Source of the DNA: Rhodamnia argentea
Lineage: Eukaryota; Streptophyta; Magnoliopsida; Myrtales; Myrtaceae
Direction of reading: 5' to 3'
DNA: 64,000 nucleotides
NCBI RefSeq assembly: GCF_020921035.1
Contig: NC_063158.1
Coordinates: 18,214,178-18,278,177 of the forward strand
Position 1 is the first letter of the stretch. Each line of letters opens with the position of its first letter. Under the pieces are notes generated by a model, which worked only from the letters and a program-made list of their open reading frames with translations, did no database searches and was not told the DNA's origin. Both the position numbers and the translations under genes were made by a program. This document shows, in pieces, positions 47,483-59,248 of the stretch.

Positions 47483-48107
47483 TGCATACAACTCAATGCT
47501 GTCCTCCCAGATCAAAATGCTATGTCTACAAATCAACAAGCAAGGATTACAAATGTAAGCTCTTTCTTTGTGAGTCCTACATTTGGTAGAGATATAACTT
47601 TTAGAAGTCAAACAAATCACCTCCCCAACAACCAATGTGGAAAGAAAGAGACAGTAACAACTGGGGAAAAAGGAAATCTGCCCCAAATTAAAAAGGAGCC
47701 TCCATATCCATTTTTAATAAGCTCGCAGGTAATTCTTTATTTCTGTTCTGTCACAATTCACCAGCAATTGATAGTCGGATACTCGTCCGTAGCTAACAAG
47801 CATTAGAAAAATAGTCCAACAAAATGAAAAAGAAAAAAAGGTCAACGCCAATGGCACCGGAGCAAAACCCCATGAGAGGGGCCAGAAAAGGAGGAAAGAA
47901 GCTACAAGACAAACACGAAAAAGGGGACAGTTAAACACACTCAAGATCAAAGACCCAGATATGAATTCACAACACAGAAAACTTCTACAGGAAGATGCTA
48001 AGAGCATAAGAGCTGGAACTGGAAAGATTAACATCTGAATATCCATGTGAAAAAATGACAAAAAGAAAATCCGATCAGCTGGAGAAGACTTTGAACCATG
48101 AGAACCC

Positions 48108-48152
<45 letters not shown>

Positions 48153-48345
48153 CAGAACAGAAGTTTACAGACATTGCAGGAAAAATCAAGAAAACGACGG
48201 CAAAAAATAGCTCACCTACGAAAAAGGATCAAACTTTTCCACGCTAATTGCTTTCGTGCTCTGCCTCCGCTTCTGCTCCATTGAAGTGATGAACCAGAGA
48301 GGCCAAACAAGAGAGAAGCTTCGGACGCGGGGGTGATGGTTTAGG
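47483..48345 (-). promoter_or_regulatory. Kinase 5' leader with probable leader intron and short uORF
   Basis: A candidate leader exon around 48214-48340 ends in TAG|GTGAGC, a good splice donor at 48213. An acceptor TTTGTAG lies near 47527, about 45 bases before the coding ATG. The leader exon holds an ATG at 48281 opening a 21-codon frame (MEQKRRQS...DPFS) whose TAG is the last codon before the donor. The GA tract at 48112-48150 would be in the leader intron. All inferred from sequence signals only. Confidence 0.45.
48112..48150. repeat. (AG)n microsatellite
   Basis: About 19 uninterrupted AG dinucleotides, in the probable 5' leader intron of the kinase gene (CT on its sense strand). Likely polymorphic. 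Confidence 0.95.
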
Positions 48346-49480
48346 TCGAGTTCGGTTGGCTAAAGGAGGACTCACGGGCTTCCTTGCGAGAGCGGGCAAC
48401 GAAAAAACTGCGCGTTCTTTACATTAAACAAATCGAGGCTTTCGAGAAGCGCCAAGGAAATCGATAAGATTTGGCGTGCTGACTGTAGCTGGAAAAAGTT
48501 TCTTATCATAGCTTCAGTTACGAGAAGCAAGAGACCACCGTCTCTCTCTCTCCCGCGCGCACACAAAAATGGACCCGAAGTTTCAACTCTATTCCCAGGA
48601 TTGGGATGAAACCAAAAAGCTTTCGACTTCAACTCTCCTTGGCCTTTCTCAGAAGCGATGCGAGGAGGGTTGCTCGTGACTTTTATTACGGTCGTTTTCA
48701 ACTTTTAAAGAGCTTGCGCTTTCCAACGATAACTCTTTCTTGGGTCAACGCAGATAAGCCCGGACAGAGACAGTTGGGTGCTTTCATGGCAGCATTATGG
48801 TGCAGGTGCACTAATTTAAGGTTCCGTCTTCATTGTGATGATGAAAAATGAAGAACAGAGTACTTGGAATATACGGTTTTATATTCGGTTTTTGAGGTCC
48901 TTATTCTGTTCATTTGACTAACTCATACGAATTATTAACTTTTTTTGGGTCAAAATACGAATTATCAATTCAGAAGTTGAATATGGGTTTGCAATTGAAA
49001 GTATGCAAAAGTCTTGCTAATGAGTGTCTTCGAAAACTTGTTGAACATATTTAATGGCGAGAAGATGTCCGAATTTTAAAGAACGATTTGCGTTGTAAGT
49101 AACGATTGTGAGTTCGTCTGCTTTGTAAGCTTGTAATATCCATTTGAGCGTTATTCTTACAAGTTAGCAAGAGTGACAAATCCATTTGTAAACCCTACGA
49201 TATGTTGGAAATCCATAAGAACTTGTAGAACAATGGTGAGATTCGTCGCCCAACCAACATGTGCCGGCCCGTTGCTTAAACCATCGGAAATGCTTATTTC
49301 CGAAGCAAACATACTTCTTTCTTTAAGAGAAAGATCACACTTCTATCAGTTTCATTAAAGGGAACAACAAAGCACGAGGACTCGGAAACCCTGAAAAGTT
49401 CATTCGACTTCGAGGCTTATTAAGGTTTTACCTTGACACCGCCGCCATTGCTTGTATGCTGCTTAGCCCCCTATCTCGAC
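48346..49480. other. Kinase upstream and intergenic sequence
   Basis: The left end should contain the kinase promoter. No coding region is supported. Confidence 0.4.
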
Positions 49481-49706
49481 TCCGTTTGTTTTTGCAAAAA
49501 AATGCGTACTTTAAAAAATATTTTTCAACAAATGATTGTTTATATCGCTTAAGAAAATGAATGGACGAAACGTATTCTCATCGTATACGTAAATATTTGA
49601 GGTTGTCGGTAATGAAAACATTTTTCATTAACTAATTATGTCAAGCGATACATGCATCATTTCTATATTTTTCAAATCGGTCATTTTTTGCGAAACAAAC
49701 AGAACC
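49481..49706. mobile_element. Small hAT-like MITE
   Basis: The left end TCCGTTTGTTTTTGCAAAAAA pairs with the right end in reverse, TCTGTTTGTTTCGCAAAAAATG. Interior AT-rich. A related unit follows at 49756. Confidence 0.55.
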
Positions 49707-49755
49707 TTAATCTTATGGAAACTTGGGCTTGACATCATGGCCTATGTACACTTGG

Positions 49756-49978
49756 ATGTGTTTGTTTCACGGAAAACTCAAGATTTGGAAAACATTGTCC
49801 AAAAAATAAATGAGCGAATGCAAAATATCTTCGTCGCCCACCAAAATAGTTAGACATGAATTGTTTTTGTTGTCGACAATGAAAATAGTTTTCGCAAACT
49901 AATTTTGCTAAAAAATATAACCAATCATTTCTCATCTGCATGTACGTTGAAAAAAATCCTTTTTTGAAACACGTTTCA
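49756..49978. mobile_element. Second small hAT-like MITE of the same style
   Basis: The left end GTGTTTGTTTCACGGAAAACTC and right end CCTTTTTTGAAACACG resemble the preceding element. They may be two insertions or one duplicated. No coding capacity. Confidence 0.5.
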
Positions 49979-50082
49979 ATTACCATCTTAAACTTTAAAA
50001 TGAATTGATGGGATTTTTAACATTGGCATCAAAATCATGAAGTTTCAAGCATGATTCCATCATTTCTAGATTTCTTATTTAT

Positions 50083-50400
50083 TGTCACGCCCCGATCCCC
50101 GAGTACGCAATATCCTACCAAAATGCCTCAAGTCATTAAGGACGACATTTCGGGCACGTCATCGACCTGTACATTTTATCTTCTTAATAAGCACATGTAG
50201 AAACGATCAAAAAAAGAAAAAGGGAGGGCAATCCAGCCCTTACCTATGGCCAGTGATCTCCGCCGGCATCTCCAAGGCCCCGGTGATCAGTAGACGAAAA
50301 TAAGAAAAAAAAGAAAAAAAAAGGAAAGAAAAGAAAAGAAAAGAAAAAGAAAAAAAAGGAAAAAATTCTAGAAAATTTGAAAAAAAATTGCAAAAAGGAT
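50083..50400. mobile_element. Truncated terminus of a TGTCACG-type LTR-like element
   Basis: TGTCACGCCCCGATCCCCGAG is the same kind of terminus found at 51730, 55995 and 61329. Only a few hundred bases of similar style follow before A-rich filler. No ORF. Confidence 0.4.
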
Positions 50401-51729
50401 CGACATTAGCCATGGTTGTGTAGGATGGCCGGAGTCCATTAATGATATTTGGTGAAAATTGATTGAAAATACTAGCAAGTTGTCCAAAGGATTATGAATA
50501 ATTTGACAAGATAAAAAAATTTATGACTGAACTGACTGTGTACAATAGGTTTAAGGCTTTTTGAATAATTATCCCATTGATTTTTCTTGTCCGTTCGCAT
50601 CGAACTTATTGTTGGCAAAATTACAAAACCCTAGCTTTGGATCGTGTCAGAAGACATAATAGAAGATCTTGCGATGTGTCCTCGAGTATCAACCATCGGA
50701 TAAATTAGAGTAATGTTAGAGATATCCAGATTTGTAAACGAAACGGGTAAGCTAAATGATGTGGTAAATAATAAATGATTATTTAAACTAATAGAACCAT
50801 TTCAGCATCCCACAGAAATCTGCCGCATCATTTAGGAAAACCCATTTATTTTCGGCATTATTCCTTCCTTTTTTTTTTTGTTTTTTCTTTTGTTTTCCCG
50901 ATCTATAAACTATCTCAAAGGACACCAAAGCAAATCCAATCAATACCAAAGCAAATCCAATGAATCTTATATAGTGTCCCAAATAAACTCGTTATCAGTC
51001 ATCATAAATCAGTTTCCCTAAGATGACAAGGGTTTTATTATTTTTATTTTTTATTTTTTTTAATGATGGTTAATTTTGTCAAAAATTATGTTTAAAGAGA
51101 CGTACTGTTGTAGATACGCATTCCATCCTTTCATATCTGAGGAAACATATGCATATTATTTTTTTATGTAATCTCTTGAACACTAGTAATAGATACTATC
51201 GTTATGGATTTATAGCCGGCTTACTCCACATGAGAATTGCTTTTCACAAGGATAATTATTCCCATCCAAATGAGATGTTTTAGATAATTTTAGCTTAGTG
51301 GGCTCTGAGTGAGGCTTGTTAAGGATGGTCAGGCCTATCCCCTAACATTTATGGTGGGCTTGGTGTCGGCTCATGTGCACATAACACGTGGCACTCCATG
51401 ATTGGCCGGTGTCCCCTGTAACAAGTGGGTACCCTATCTACCATTGGTATTCTATGCCTAGTTTGCCATATGTTATAACAGTGTCAAGCAATCCTTTTGA
51501 TTGCCTTCGAATACTATTGAAGGAACATTTTAGATGATTGAATGTTTAGGATTTAGCAGAGCATTTTCGTCTGATCAAAGTTGTTAATGTCACATCCACA
51601 AATTTAGACAGCGGACCACTTCAAGGCCCAACCCCGTATTGGTCACATGCCGGTCATGGCACGACCACGAAGCGCGCGCCGGCCTTGGGCGGCCGTGAGT
51701 GCCGACGAAGGACGGCCACAAGCGGCTCT
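50401..51729. other. Gene-free interval
   Basis: AT-rich, no supported gene. A second TGTCAC terminus-like sequence at 51588, followed by GC-rich sequence, may be the edge of another TGTCAC-type fragment. Confidence 0.4.
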
Positions 51730-52050
51730 TGTGACGCCCCACATAGCATTGCGAACGCGTCACATCCGTCAACGCCATAAATACTCCCGGGATAATAACC
51801 ACGGTGCACGTATGAAATGAAGCAAGCATGCGGAAAGTAAAAACAACTCCATACAAAAGACAAAAGGATAACTTGGGATAACAACTATATACGGGATAAA
51901 ACATTCGGTTCATATGCAACGGTCGGGGAAAGAGCATACACCAGTACACATTAGGGTCGGAGGAGCCGAGGACCAAATCCAAAAGGGTGCATCAAGGTCC
52001 TAACAAAAGAGATCTATTCCCAAAAGTCATCTTGAAAACCCTTAAGGTCA

Positions 52051-52506
52051 CTAAGTCGAATCGTCGGCTTCGTCTTCATTTTCCTCATCGTCATTATCGG
52101 GATCATAGTCGGAGAAGGTCTCGGAGCGCACCTCTGCCGAATCGTCATCCATATCGTCTTCTGGAGCGGATATCTTAATCACCTCGATACTCTCCTTAAC
52201 TGTCGGGGTTTTCTCGGAAACATTCCTCGAACCAACCATCGAAACCTCTACCTTTATCTCGTCACGAACTGGATGACACCAAGAAGGTACGACACCTTTA
52301 GAGACCTCGGTAGCCTTTAGTGGACCAGTAGTACTATCCCCGACGCGACGAATCCATACTTCAAAACGATGAGGTTTCCAATGCTCCCCTCCCTCATCGA
52401 CCCAAACAGTAGTACATTTTCTAACAAAAACTACACCACGACCATTTGGGAACTCATCAAAATAGGCAGTCATCTCCTTGGGATTGCCTAGGCGTATAGG
52501 TAGCAT
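52051..52506 (-). CDS. LTR-associated small acidic-tailed protein, intact copy (151 aa), unknown family
   Basis: The ATG is at 52506 (MLPIRLGNPKEMTAYFDEF). The centre has CTTVWVDEGGEHWKPHRFEV, then GDSTTGPL. The C-terminal third is strongly acidic (DDMDDD, DYDPDNDDEENEDEADDST). I do not recognise the family. Homologous frames occur in the same position in unit Q (61651-62052) and unit R (57735-57980), where they carry stops. A T-run plus CAG just upstream looks like a 3' splice site, with a GTAAGTCTC donor-like site about 50 bases before it, so a spliced leader is possible. No signal peptide or membrane segment. Retention of one sequence pattern in three diverged repeats argues for a real protein. 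Confidence 0.55.
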   Translation of the reverse strand: MLPIRLGNPKEMTAYFDEFPNGRGVVFVRKCTTVWVDEGGEHWKPHRFEVWIRRVGDSTTGPLKATEVSKGVVPSWCHPVRDEIKVEVSMVGSRNVSEKTPTVKESIEVIKISAPEDDMDDDSAEVRSETFSDYDPDNDDEENEDEADDST

Positions 52507-52800
52507 CTTCAAGGTTTAGGATCTGAAAAAAAAAAAAAAAACAAATCCCACGAAGGGGTGAGACTTACGTCTCAATAAGCTAGCCCTAAACCTAAACTAG
52601 GTCGTCGGTCCCACCAGACCACGCATTAAAGACCGTAGGCAAAGATTTATCAGACCAAGCAATACATGATATCCAAATATCAATGCATCTATGGCATAAT
52701 TGGTATATAGCAAACCACCAATCACGAGGATGTAAAACACGTGAAACCAAGCTACGAACTAACACAAACAATTCGTAAGATGAAAATTTTTCCGTCATTT

Positions 52801-53791
52801 CGGGTGCGTTTGGGAATAGCTTTCCCAAGGGACTTTAGACCTCTAAAGTCCTTTGGGAAAAAGTTTAGGTGTTTGGTAACTTTTTTTTGGGCCACTTTGG
52901 GAAAATGCTACCATTAGCCAAAGCTGAAAGCCCAAAGTAGGTGGAGACCCGCCTTGGACTTTGAGCATTTTCGGAAGGCTGGTTTCAAGGTAAGTATTGA
53001 TTTTTTTTTCCCAAATTGCCCCCACGGATAATTATTTGTTCCACTTTTGCCCTAAAAAATCATTCGTCTTCTTCCCAATGCCCAAGCGTGTTCTTACGCT
53101 CACTGGTTCTCATTCAAGGCGAGGTCATCTTCTTCCCAACGCCCAAAACTTGGGTTGAGATCGAGGGCCACGGTGGCCGTCAAGCCGCTATCTTAGCCGG
53201 AGTTGTTGTCTTTGTCTGATTTGTTGTGAGTTGAGGTTGAGATCGAGATCGAGATCGAGCGACCCAGATCTGGTTCTTTGACCGCAGATCCGTGACCTCG
53301 GCGTCCCTCACTTGGCGTCGCGCATCCCCGGCGTCGCCTCACTTGGCGTCGCGCATCCGCGGCATCGCCTCACCCGAGGTCACGTGACCCCGCCATCTCA
53401 TCCCTCAAGGTCGATCTACCCCGATGGCCTTCGCCTGGGGTCGCGATGTCGGCGATGGGTTTCACGAAACTTCTCTGACCTTCGTCGCCCGGGCTTCGCA
53501 AAACTTCTTTGACCTTCATCGTCCGGGCTTCGCCGAGCTTCGACGGGAGTTGCGACAAGCTTTGTGGCTTCGCGTGGGCGGCGATCGCTTCTGGCCAACA
53601 ATTGGCTGCCTCCGTGCTTCCCCTGCCATGCTTACCTTCAGTTTTTTTTTTATTTTATTATTTCAAAGTTGCTTTGCAAAATATACATGAAAATGGGTTA
53701 TCCAAACACCATTAGCTTTCACCAAATACACCTTCGCTCAAATATCTTTGGGAAAATGACTTTGCATTTACCTAAAGTGGTCCCAAACGCA
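52801..53791. mobile_element. TIR DNA transposon (non-autonomous) inserted in unit P
   Basis: The left end GGGTGCGTTTGGGAATAGC and the right end in reverse, GGATGCGTTTGGGACC, are inverted repeats. TTC directly flanks both ends (3-bp duplication). The interior is GC-rich with a direct repeat (CCTCACTTGGCGTCGCGCATCC twice, about 53307-53360). Frames across it are compositional. Confidence 0.65.
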
Positions 53792-53821
53792 TCCTTCATC
53801 ATAATTCTCAACTCAAAGATT

Positions 53822-53990
53822 TAGTCCACGTTCGGACGCATCGGACTATAACGGTTCTTAAACCCGCGTTCGGACGCTTCGGGTTTCTAGTGCCATTTTA
53901 AGGCTTATGTCGACATACATTAGCTAATCTCGCGTTCTGACGCATCGGGATAATTTCAATTCACTACCCCATGTTTCGACACATCAGGGT
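53822..53990 (-). repeat. Hairpin array in unit P
   Basis: Four units with a common core (on +, CGCGTTCGGACGCATCGG and variants) enclosed by arms that pair. TAGTCC/GGACTA (53822-53848) and AAACCC/GGGTTT (53860-53886) are perfect 6-bp pairs. AATCTC/GGGATA (53926-53952) is near-perfect. ACCC/GGGT (about 53966-53990) is perfect over 4. Inside, GCGT-TCGG-ACGC forms a second stem. A related lone hairpin, GCAACT/AGTTGC, lies at about 54205-54222. Confidence 0.7.
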
Positions 53991-56659
53991 GCCATGGGCC
54001 CTTAGGCTTGACACCTTCGCTACTCAAGGCCTAAATCTCGTACGGCCACTTGAGGTTACATGGCAATCAAATGCATACATCAATAATTTAGCCATAAAAT
54101 TAAAGTTTCACAGCGTAACAAATGCACATGGCTCAATCCACAACCAATTCATTCGGCCCTCATCAAATTGAACAGTATAAATATTCCCATTCATCAATTC
54201 AGCAAGCAACTCGTCCAGTTGCGTCCTAATGTCCTAATATAGGTTTAAGGGTCACTTACCCTTAGATTGAGCTAAAAATTTCCAAATCGCACGACCCTTC
54301 TAGGTCAGTAACTCTTGGCCAAAACAGGGATCAAGTGCCGTCCTAGGAAAAACCACATTTTCCATATTAAAACTTAATCATTTCTCAAGTCCCTTGTGCC
54401 AATACCTTAATAACATCTCATACAATGACTTATGATGTCTCACTAATCATTTCCAAGCCAAATTACCTCTTATTTAACCCCCAACAGATTCAGTTTTTAA
54501 CAGAGCACCCACAGGGCAAAACCGGTTCTGGGTTAATCATGCTAAACAGCCCCTTAAACCTCATTTATTCCTCAATTTATCACTTAATCTCTTCATTAAC
54601 ACCTCAATACATGAGTGTAGATGTCTTACCGTGAATTTGAACTTCAATTAACACCCCAAATGGCTTCACACAGCTCTGTTTCCAACCGGTCTGCAAGAAG
54701 ACAGAATCTGTCTTGTGAAATTCAACCTAAACCATCCATAGAACCACATCCAAAACCAAATAAATTCTCAATCTCAGATCATCAAACCCTACTATTATAT
54801 GTTGGGATCAAGTCACCGAAAATTTGGGACTATTTGAGCTCTTAAAGCCCACTAAAAGCTCAACAACTCATGTCAGCTCGAATTCTGACCTTCGTCCATT
54901 CCAACTGCTCTACCGGAAAAACTACTGGCCCATTTTTTTCCCATAATATGTCCCTGGAAAGCCAAGACAATTATCTTTCAAATGGAGGTGACCTTATCTC
55001 AAAAAGATGTCGGACGAAGGAGATATGGCCGAAACAGTGAGCAGCAACAGTTCTGTCCGGCGACAAAAAAAAAAAAAAAGAGAGAGAATGAGCAGAAACT
55101 TTCAGAGCAAGGGAAATGGTTATCCACGAGCTGAAGGAGAAAGAAAGGGATTATATTTGGTCTTTCTTAGTCAATGGTCAATGGGTCAAAAGTGCAATAG
55201 TTGACTCCAATTATTGATGGCAATACGGGGTCTTGCATTGACACTTAGCATCCACAATAAAATATCCACCAAAAATTTCATATTTTCTTATCATTTTCTA
55301 TCAACACATATATAAGGGAGAAAATGACTAAATTGCCCTTATACCACCTTATTACATGCATTAACCTTGAGGGCAAAATGGTCACTTTATACTTTCTATC
55401 CAAAATTTCATTCCCTCGATGAGGCGATGTCCAATACGTATCCAATGTTGAGATTCTTCATTTCCATTTTTTTTTCTTTCCAATTCAAGATCCCATTTCG
55501 TGATCGATTTTTCGTCAATCGTAATTCCAGTTTATTTCGAACTAACGGGTGGCTTTTGTAGACGTTATGCGTATCGACTCTGTGATCCTCATCACACTTA
55601 GGATGACTCAAGATACGACGACTTAATTTCCATGTAATTGCGAGAGTTTATTACTAGTTCCGACGGTCTCGATCGTCATAGTTCGATTTAGGAAAGATTT
55701 GCAAATCATACGTTGGTTAAGCGGCATCACACGCGTCTTAATCGTATAACGCTAGCAATAGATTCCACCATCGTTCTTAGATCGGCCTTTATTGGTTCTA
55801 AACATTCCCTTGGCAATCCTTATGGTCAAAGCGCCATTTCTCATTCGAGTTTCGCAGGTCCACGTACTTTGCCATGCGTTAGCCTTTCCCTTTGGTCAGT
55901 TAACTTAGGATTGATCGGATCCGAGCGAAATAAAACTGAAATACATCAATAGATATTTCTCATTCAACGGTCTTGAATTGGCAGGAATTTCAGAATGTCA
56001 TGACCCTCCTGCGGCATCATAGTTTAGATTTTCTTGAGTTATAATTGATTTTGATGATTTGTATGATTAATTAGTTTAACAACAAGACTAGTCAAATACT
56101 TAGGGAAGAAGAAGTTTTGTGATTTTCTTCATTTAGAGGATAGAAAACCCTAAGTTTTAGAATTTTCTAGAGAAACTAGTAATTAAGCTAGCTTAGGAAA
56201 CCTTGTGATTGGTCCACATACTAGCAAATTAATCAAATTAGGCTAGCTTGGAGAGGAGGAAACCTTATGATTGGTCCAAAAAAATTAATATTTGACCTAA
56301 CTTTGACTATGTCTTGGGGAATAAGAAAACTATACGGTTATGACATTCGGCCTACTTAATTTAGGATTAAAAATTAATATTAATCTAGATTATGCAAGAA
56401 GAAACCATGTGATTTTGCCACATTATCTAGCCTAATTAGACATGTGATACTTAGGCAAAATAGGCTTGGAGAAGAAGAAATCTTCTCATTAGTCAAATTG
56501 CATTAATCATATGATTTTAGATTAAAAATAAATAGGCTTAGGCAACAAGAAATCTTATGATTGGTCCACTAATTTTAACCATATAAATTAGAGCTTAGAC
56601 TTGGAACTTTCCCATTGGTCCACTTAGCTAGTCATCACTACAACCATCGTGATATCTTG

Positions 56660-56670
56660 CTCTATAAATA
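56660..56670 (+). promoter_or_regulatory. TATA box of unit R
   Basis: CTCTATAAATAGAAC followed about 45 bases later by a pyrimidine-rich leader (CAAGCTCTCTCTCTTCCC). A classic plant core-promoter arrangement inside an LTR. Confidence 0.5.
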
Positions 56671-57734
56671 GAACACCTTCACATCATCTAGTTTTTCCCC
56701 AAAGTCACAAGCTCTCTCTCTTCCCTCCGGTTGCCGCCACCTTTTCTTCCTCCCTCCACTTCTTGGCCGCGTCACCGAGACCACCACCGCTGCACGTTTT
56801 TGACATTTTATCTTGAGTAGAGTAAGTAAATTCTCTTATCTTAAGTCGAGGCATTTGCTCACGGTTAGTTTGATTTCATGTGCTTGAATGCTTGGTTGGT
56901 TGCTTAAAGATTGGCATATATTTTTTTCAAAATAGATAAGAAAAACCGCGTTCCGATCGCGGAGAAAAGACGATGCCTTGAGCCGGTCAGCTTTCTTGTG
57001 CCTTGCCGGCCTTGGTCACCTACGTTTCGCACCGGTCTTGTTTAGCAAATAAAGGCATGCATCTTGACACTTTAGCACCGCAAGTACGGTTGCTTGCCAT
57101 GTCTCTTAAAGGATGAAAAAGATAGTGTGTTATGATCACATAAAGAAAACGTAAGAACCGCCATTACTTGAGGTGACGGTGATGCCTTGCTAGAGGGTGA
57201 GATGCCTTGTCCGATGGCGGGATGGCTCATTTGACCGCGAGGCTTGGTATGGGATGGGTTGAGTGGGAATGATAGTGAGACTTTTCGGGGTTAACGATGA
57301 GATGCCCCGAGGAGTGTTTTGGGATGCCGCTGGAGTTTGCGATGCCCCGTAAGAGAGAAATGGGAGGTCCCCCACGGAAGGGTTGTTAAATAGGATGCCG
57401 TGGAGTGTGATGCCCCTTGATGGGAAGCCCATGACTTACGACAAGAATGATGATTATGATGAGAAAGGGAAAATAAAATAATGAAATGGACGCATGATTG
57501 TCATGCATGAACATGAGGCATCTAGGAAGTATCTTGCATGAAAAGAAAGATTTCTTTGCTATTGTTTTGCTATTTATGCATGTGGTGGTGTACAAAGTTA
57601 TATTTGATATGTATCTCATAATCCTTTTTAGTTTTGTAGGCGCCAAATGAAGCGGTAGGTAAATTCCTTTCTTTAGGACTATAGATTTTACTTACTAAGT
57701 GTCGACTTACTCTTTAACATTTTAGACTTGTAGG

Positions 57735-57980
57735 ATGGGGAACGCGCACGTTGGCGTTCCTATTAATAATGAGTTTTTATTCACCGACCTAGTTGATGTG
57801 GAGGAGAACCTTACCTACCGCTGTTGCAATTCTACCGTGTGGATACAAACTAGCATGATAGATCGTGTTCCTCTCAAGTTTTATGCATAGAACATAGTCG
57901 GGGGTAATGGCCTCATCGGTCCTTTCCATGGGTCCGGTGGGTCGAGCGGCCCCAATGGTGGGGGTTCGGTCACCGCTTGA
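57735..57980 (+). pseudogene. LTR-associated small protein, unit R copy, one in-frame stop
   Basis: The ATG at 57735 opens MGNAHVGVPINNEF, then LTYRCCNSTVWIQTS...VPLKFYA and a TAG at 57888-57890. Without a break the frame continues NIVGGNGLIGPFHG to a TGA at 57978. YR-C-x-STVW and GxxIGP line up with YRHATTV...GDISMGPL in unit Q and VRKCTTVW...GDSTTGPL in unit P. The stop falls where P and Q have tryptophan (VW/AW), so it looks like a TGG-to-TAG change. The acidic tail is not retained here. Confidence 0.5.
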
Positions 57981-58607
57981 TGACCATGAGACTTGAGGGT
58001 GACCAATTTTGGAGTCCGAGTAGCGAAGTTAGGCTCCCCTCTACCCTACCTTTTTCCTCGCTTGTAAATTGGAACAAATAACCTTGTACCATGCCCGATG
58101 ATAATAGTAATAAAATATGGTGTGTTATGTGAAATCTTGATGACTCTACGTTTTCTTGTTTGAATGACTTGTTGGGGATGTTTGTTTCGCTTCCACATGA
58201 ACGAAGAATAACTAAAATAAGAATGTGATTTGACGTGACGCGCCTGGGACGTCACGACCTCGACCGGCCTCGGTTTCAACTAGTGCTAAGCTAAAGCCAT
58301 CGCCGGGCGAGAACGCCTCTTTCGTGGTGGCGGACCGATCCGGGGCGTTTCAGTTAAGGTCTCGAGCATGTTCAATAATAAAAAATATTTTACTATTCGA
58401 TTCAAGATCAACCCATTAAGGCTCTCAGATAGTGTTCCGTGATGAACAGAAGCTTTTAATGTTCCATACCACCCTAAAAAGGATTAAGACGAATTTTGTA
58501 ACTTCATCCGTAATGAGAGATGGTACCCATTTCAAGGGAATGTGACATTTCCTCGCAACAATTGCACCAAAGTACTTCAGTTGGTAAACAATTTCTTATG
58601 TGAAATT

Positions 58608-59248
58608 TGTTGGGCCTTTGGTCTCCAAATTCCATAAGAAGATAAATGAGAAGTGAAGGATGGAGCAAAATCCGAACAAATATGTTTGTTTGATTTTTTC
58701 TTTGAACAAACATGTTCTTTTGAAAGATGTCTATTCGATTTCATGACTCTTCATTCTTTTGGAAGATGTCTATTCGATTTCATGACTCTTCATTCTATTG
58801 GAAGATGTCTACTTGATTTCGTGACTCTTCATTCTGTTGGAAGATATCCATTCGGTTTCGTAACTCTTCATTCGTTTGAAAGAGAACTATTCGGATTAGT
58901 GACTCTTTGTTCTCAACCTTTAGTTCGTGACTCTTCGCTTCATTGTCTATAAATAAAGCATTAATCGTCGCATGAAAAAACGACTACCATTTTCGTCATT
59001 CATACTTCATTATTCATCAATTATACGATTATTCTACAAAGTGCGTTCGAAGGTTTCCTCCGAAGAAGTACCACTTTAGAGGAAAAGGCAATCCGTTCTA
59101 TCTTGAGAGACAATTGTCCAAGAACTTTGGGTACCGATTGAGGCGACAAATTTGTCTTAAGGACACAATGTCATTTCGTTGGGCTCGGATCATTCCTTTA
59201 CATTCGGATTACTCATTTACGTTTGGATTCGGGTTTGTTGATTAACAT
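58608..59248 (+). mobile_element. Ty1/copia element, left LTR
   Basis: Begins TGTTGGGCCTTTGGTCTCC and is closely matched by 60739-61328. It contains five 39-bp tandem repeats (58722-58916) and a TATA-like CTATAAATAAAGC near 58948. The right boundary (near GATTAACA) is approximate; no TGGTATCAGAGC-type PBS is visible after it. Confidence 0.7.
58722..58916 (+). repeat. 39-bp tandem repeat x5 in left copia LTR
   Basis: Units start at 58722, 58761, 58800, 58839 and 58878 with consensus GGAAGATGTCTATTCGATTT then CGTGACTCTTCATTCTnTT. The period is exactly 13 codons and the frame stays open. The same five units are in the other LTR at 60854-61048. Confidence 0.9.

Larger units (their letters stand above)
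51730..55994 (-). mobile_element. LTR-like unit P (TGTCAC family), minus strand, interrupted
   Basis: The left terminus TGTGACGCCCCACATAGC at 51730 is the 3' end of a minus-strand LTR-like unit. Reading right to left: TATATA at about 55309-55315, a CT-rich/GCC-rich leader near 55000-55100, a hairpin array (53822-53990), a TIR element inserted at 52801-53791, an intron-like acceptor (a run of T then CAG near 52524) and a small ORF (52051-52506). The same order occurs in unit Q (61329-64000). The right boundary is uncertain; I set it at the start of unit R. Class is uncertain: the TGTCACG...CGTGACA ends suggest Ty3/gypsy LTRs. Confidence 0.5.
55995..58349 (+). mobile_element. LTR-like unit R (TGTCAC family), plus strand, possible solo LTR
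   Basis: It begins TGTCATGACCCTCC and ends CCGGGGCGTTTCA. In order on the plus strand it has a TATA box (CTATAAATAG, 56660-56670), a CT/GCC-rich leader (56705-56800), repeated GATGCC phrases (57180-57420), an intron-like acceptor (CATTTTAG at about 57724) and a small ORF (57735) homologous to those in P and Q. No PBS or second copy is seen. The immediate flanks do not show a convincing 5-bp duplication, so boundaries may be off or the element rearranged. Confidence 0.5.
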
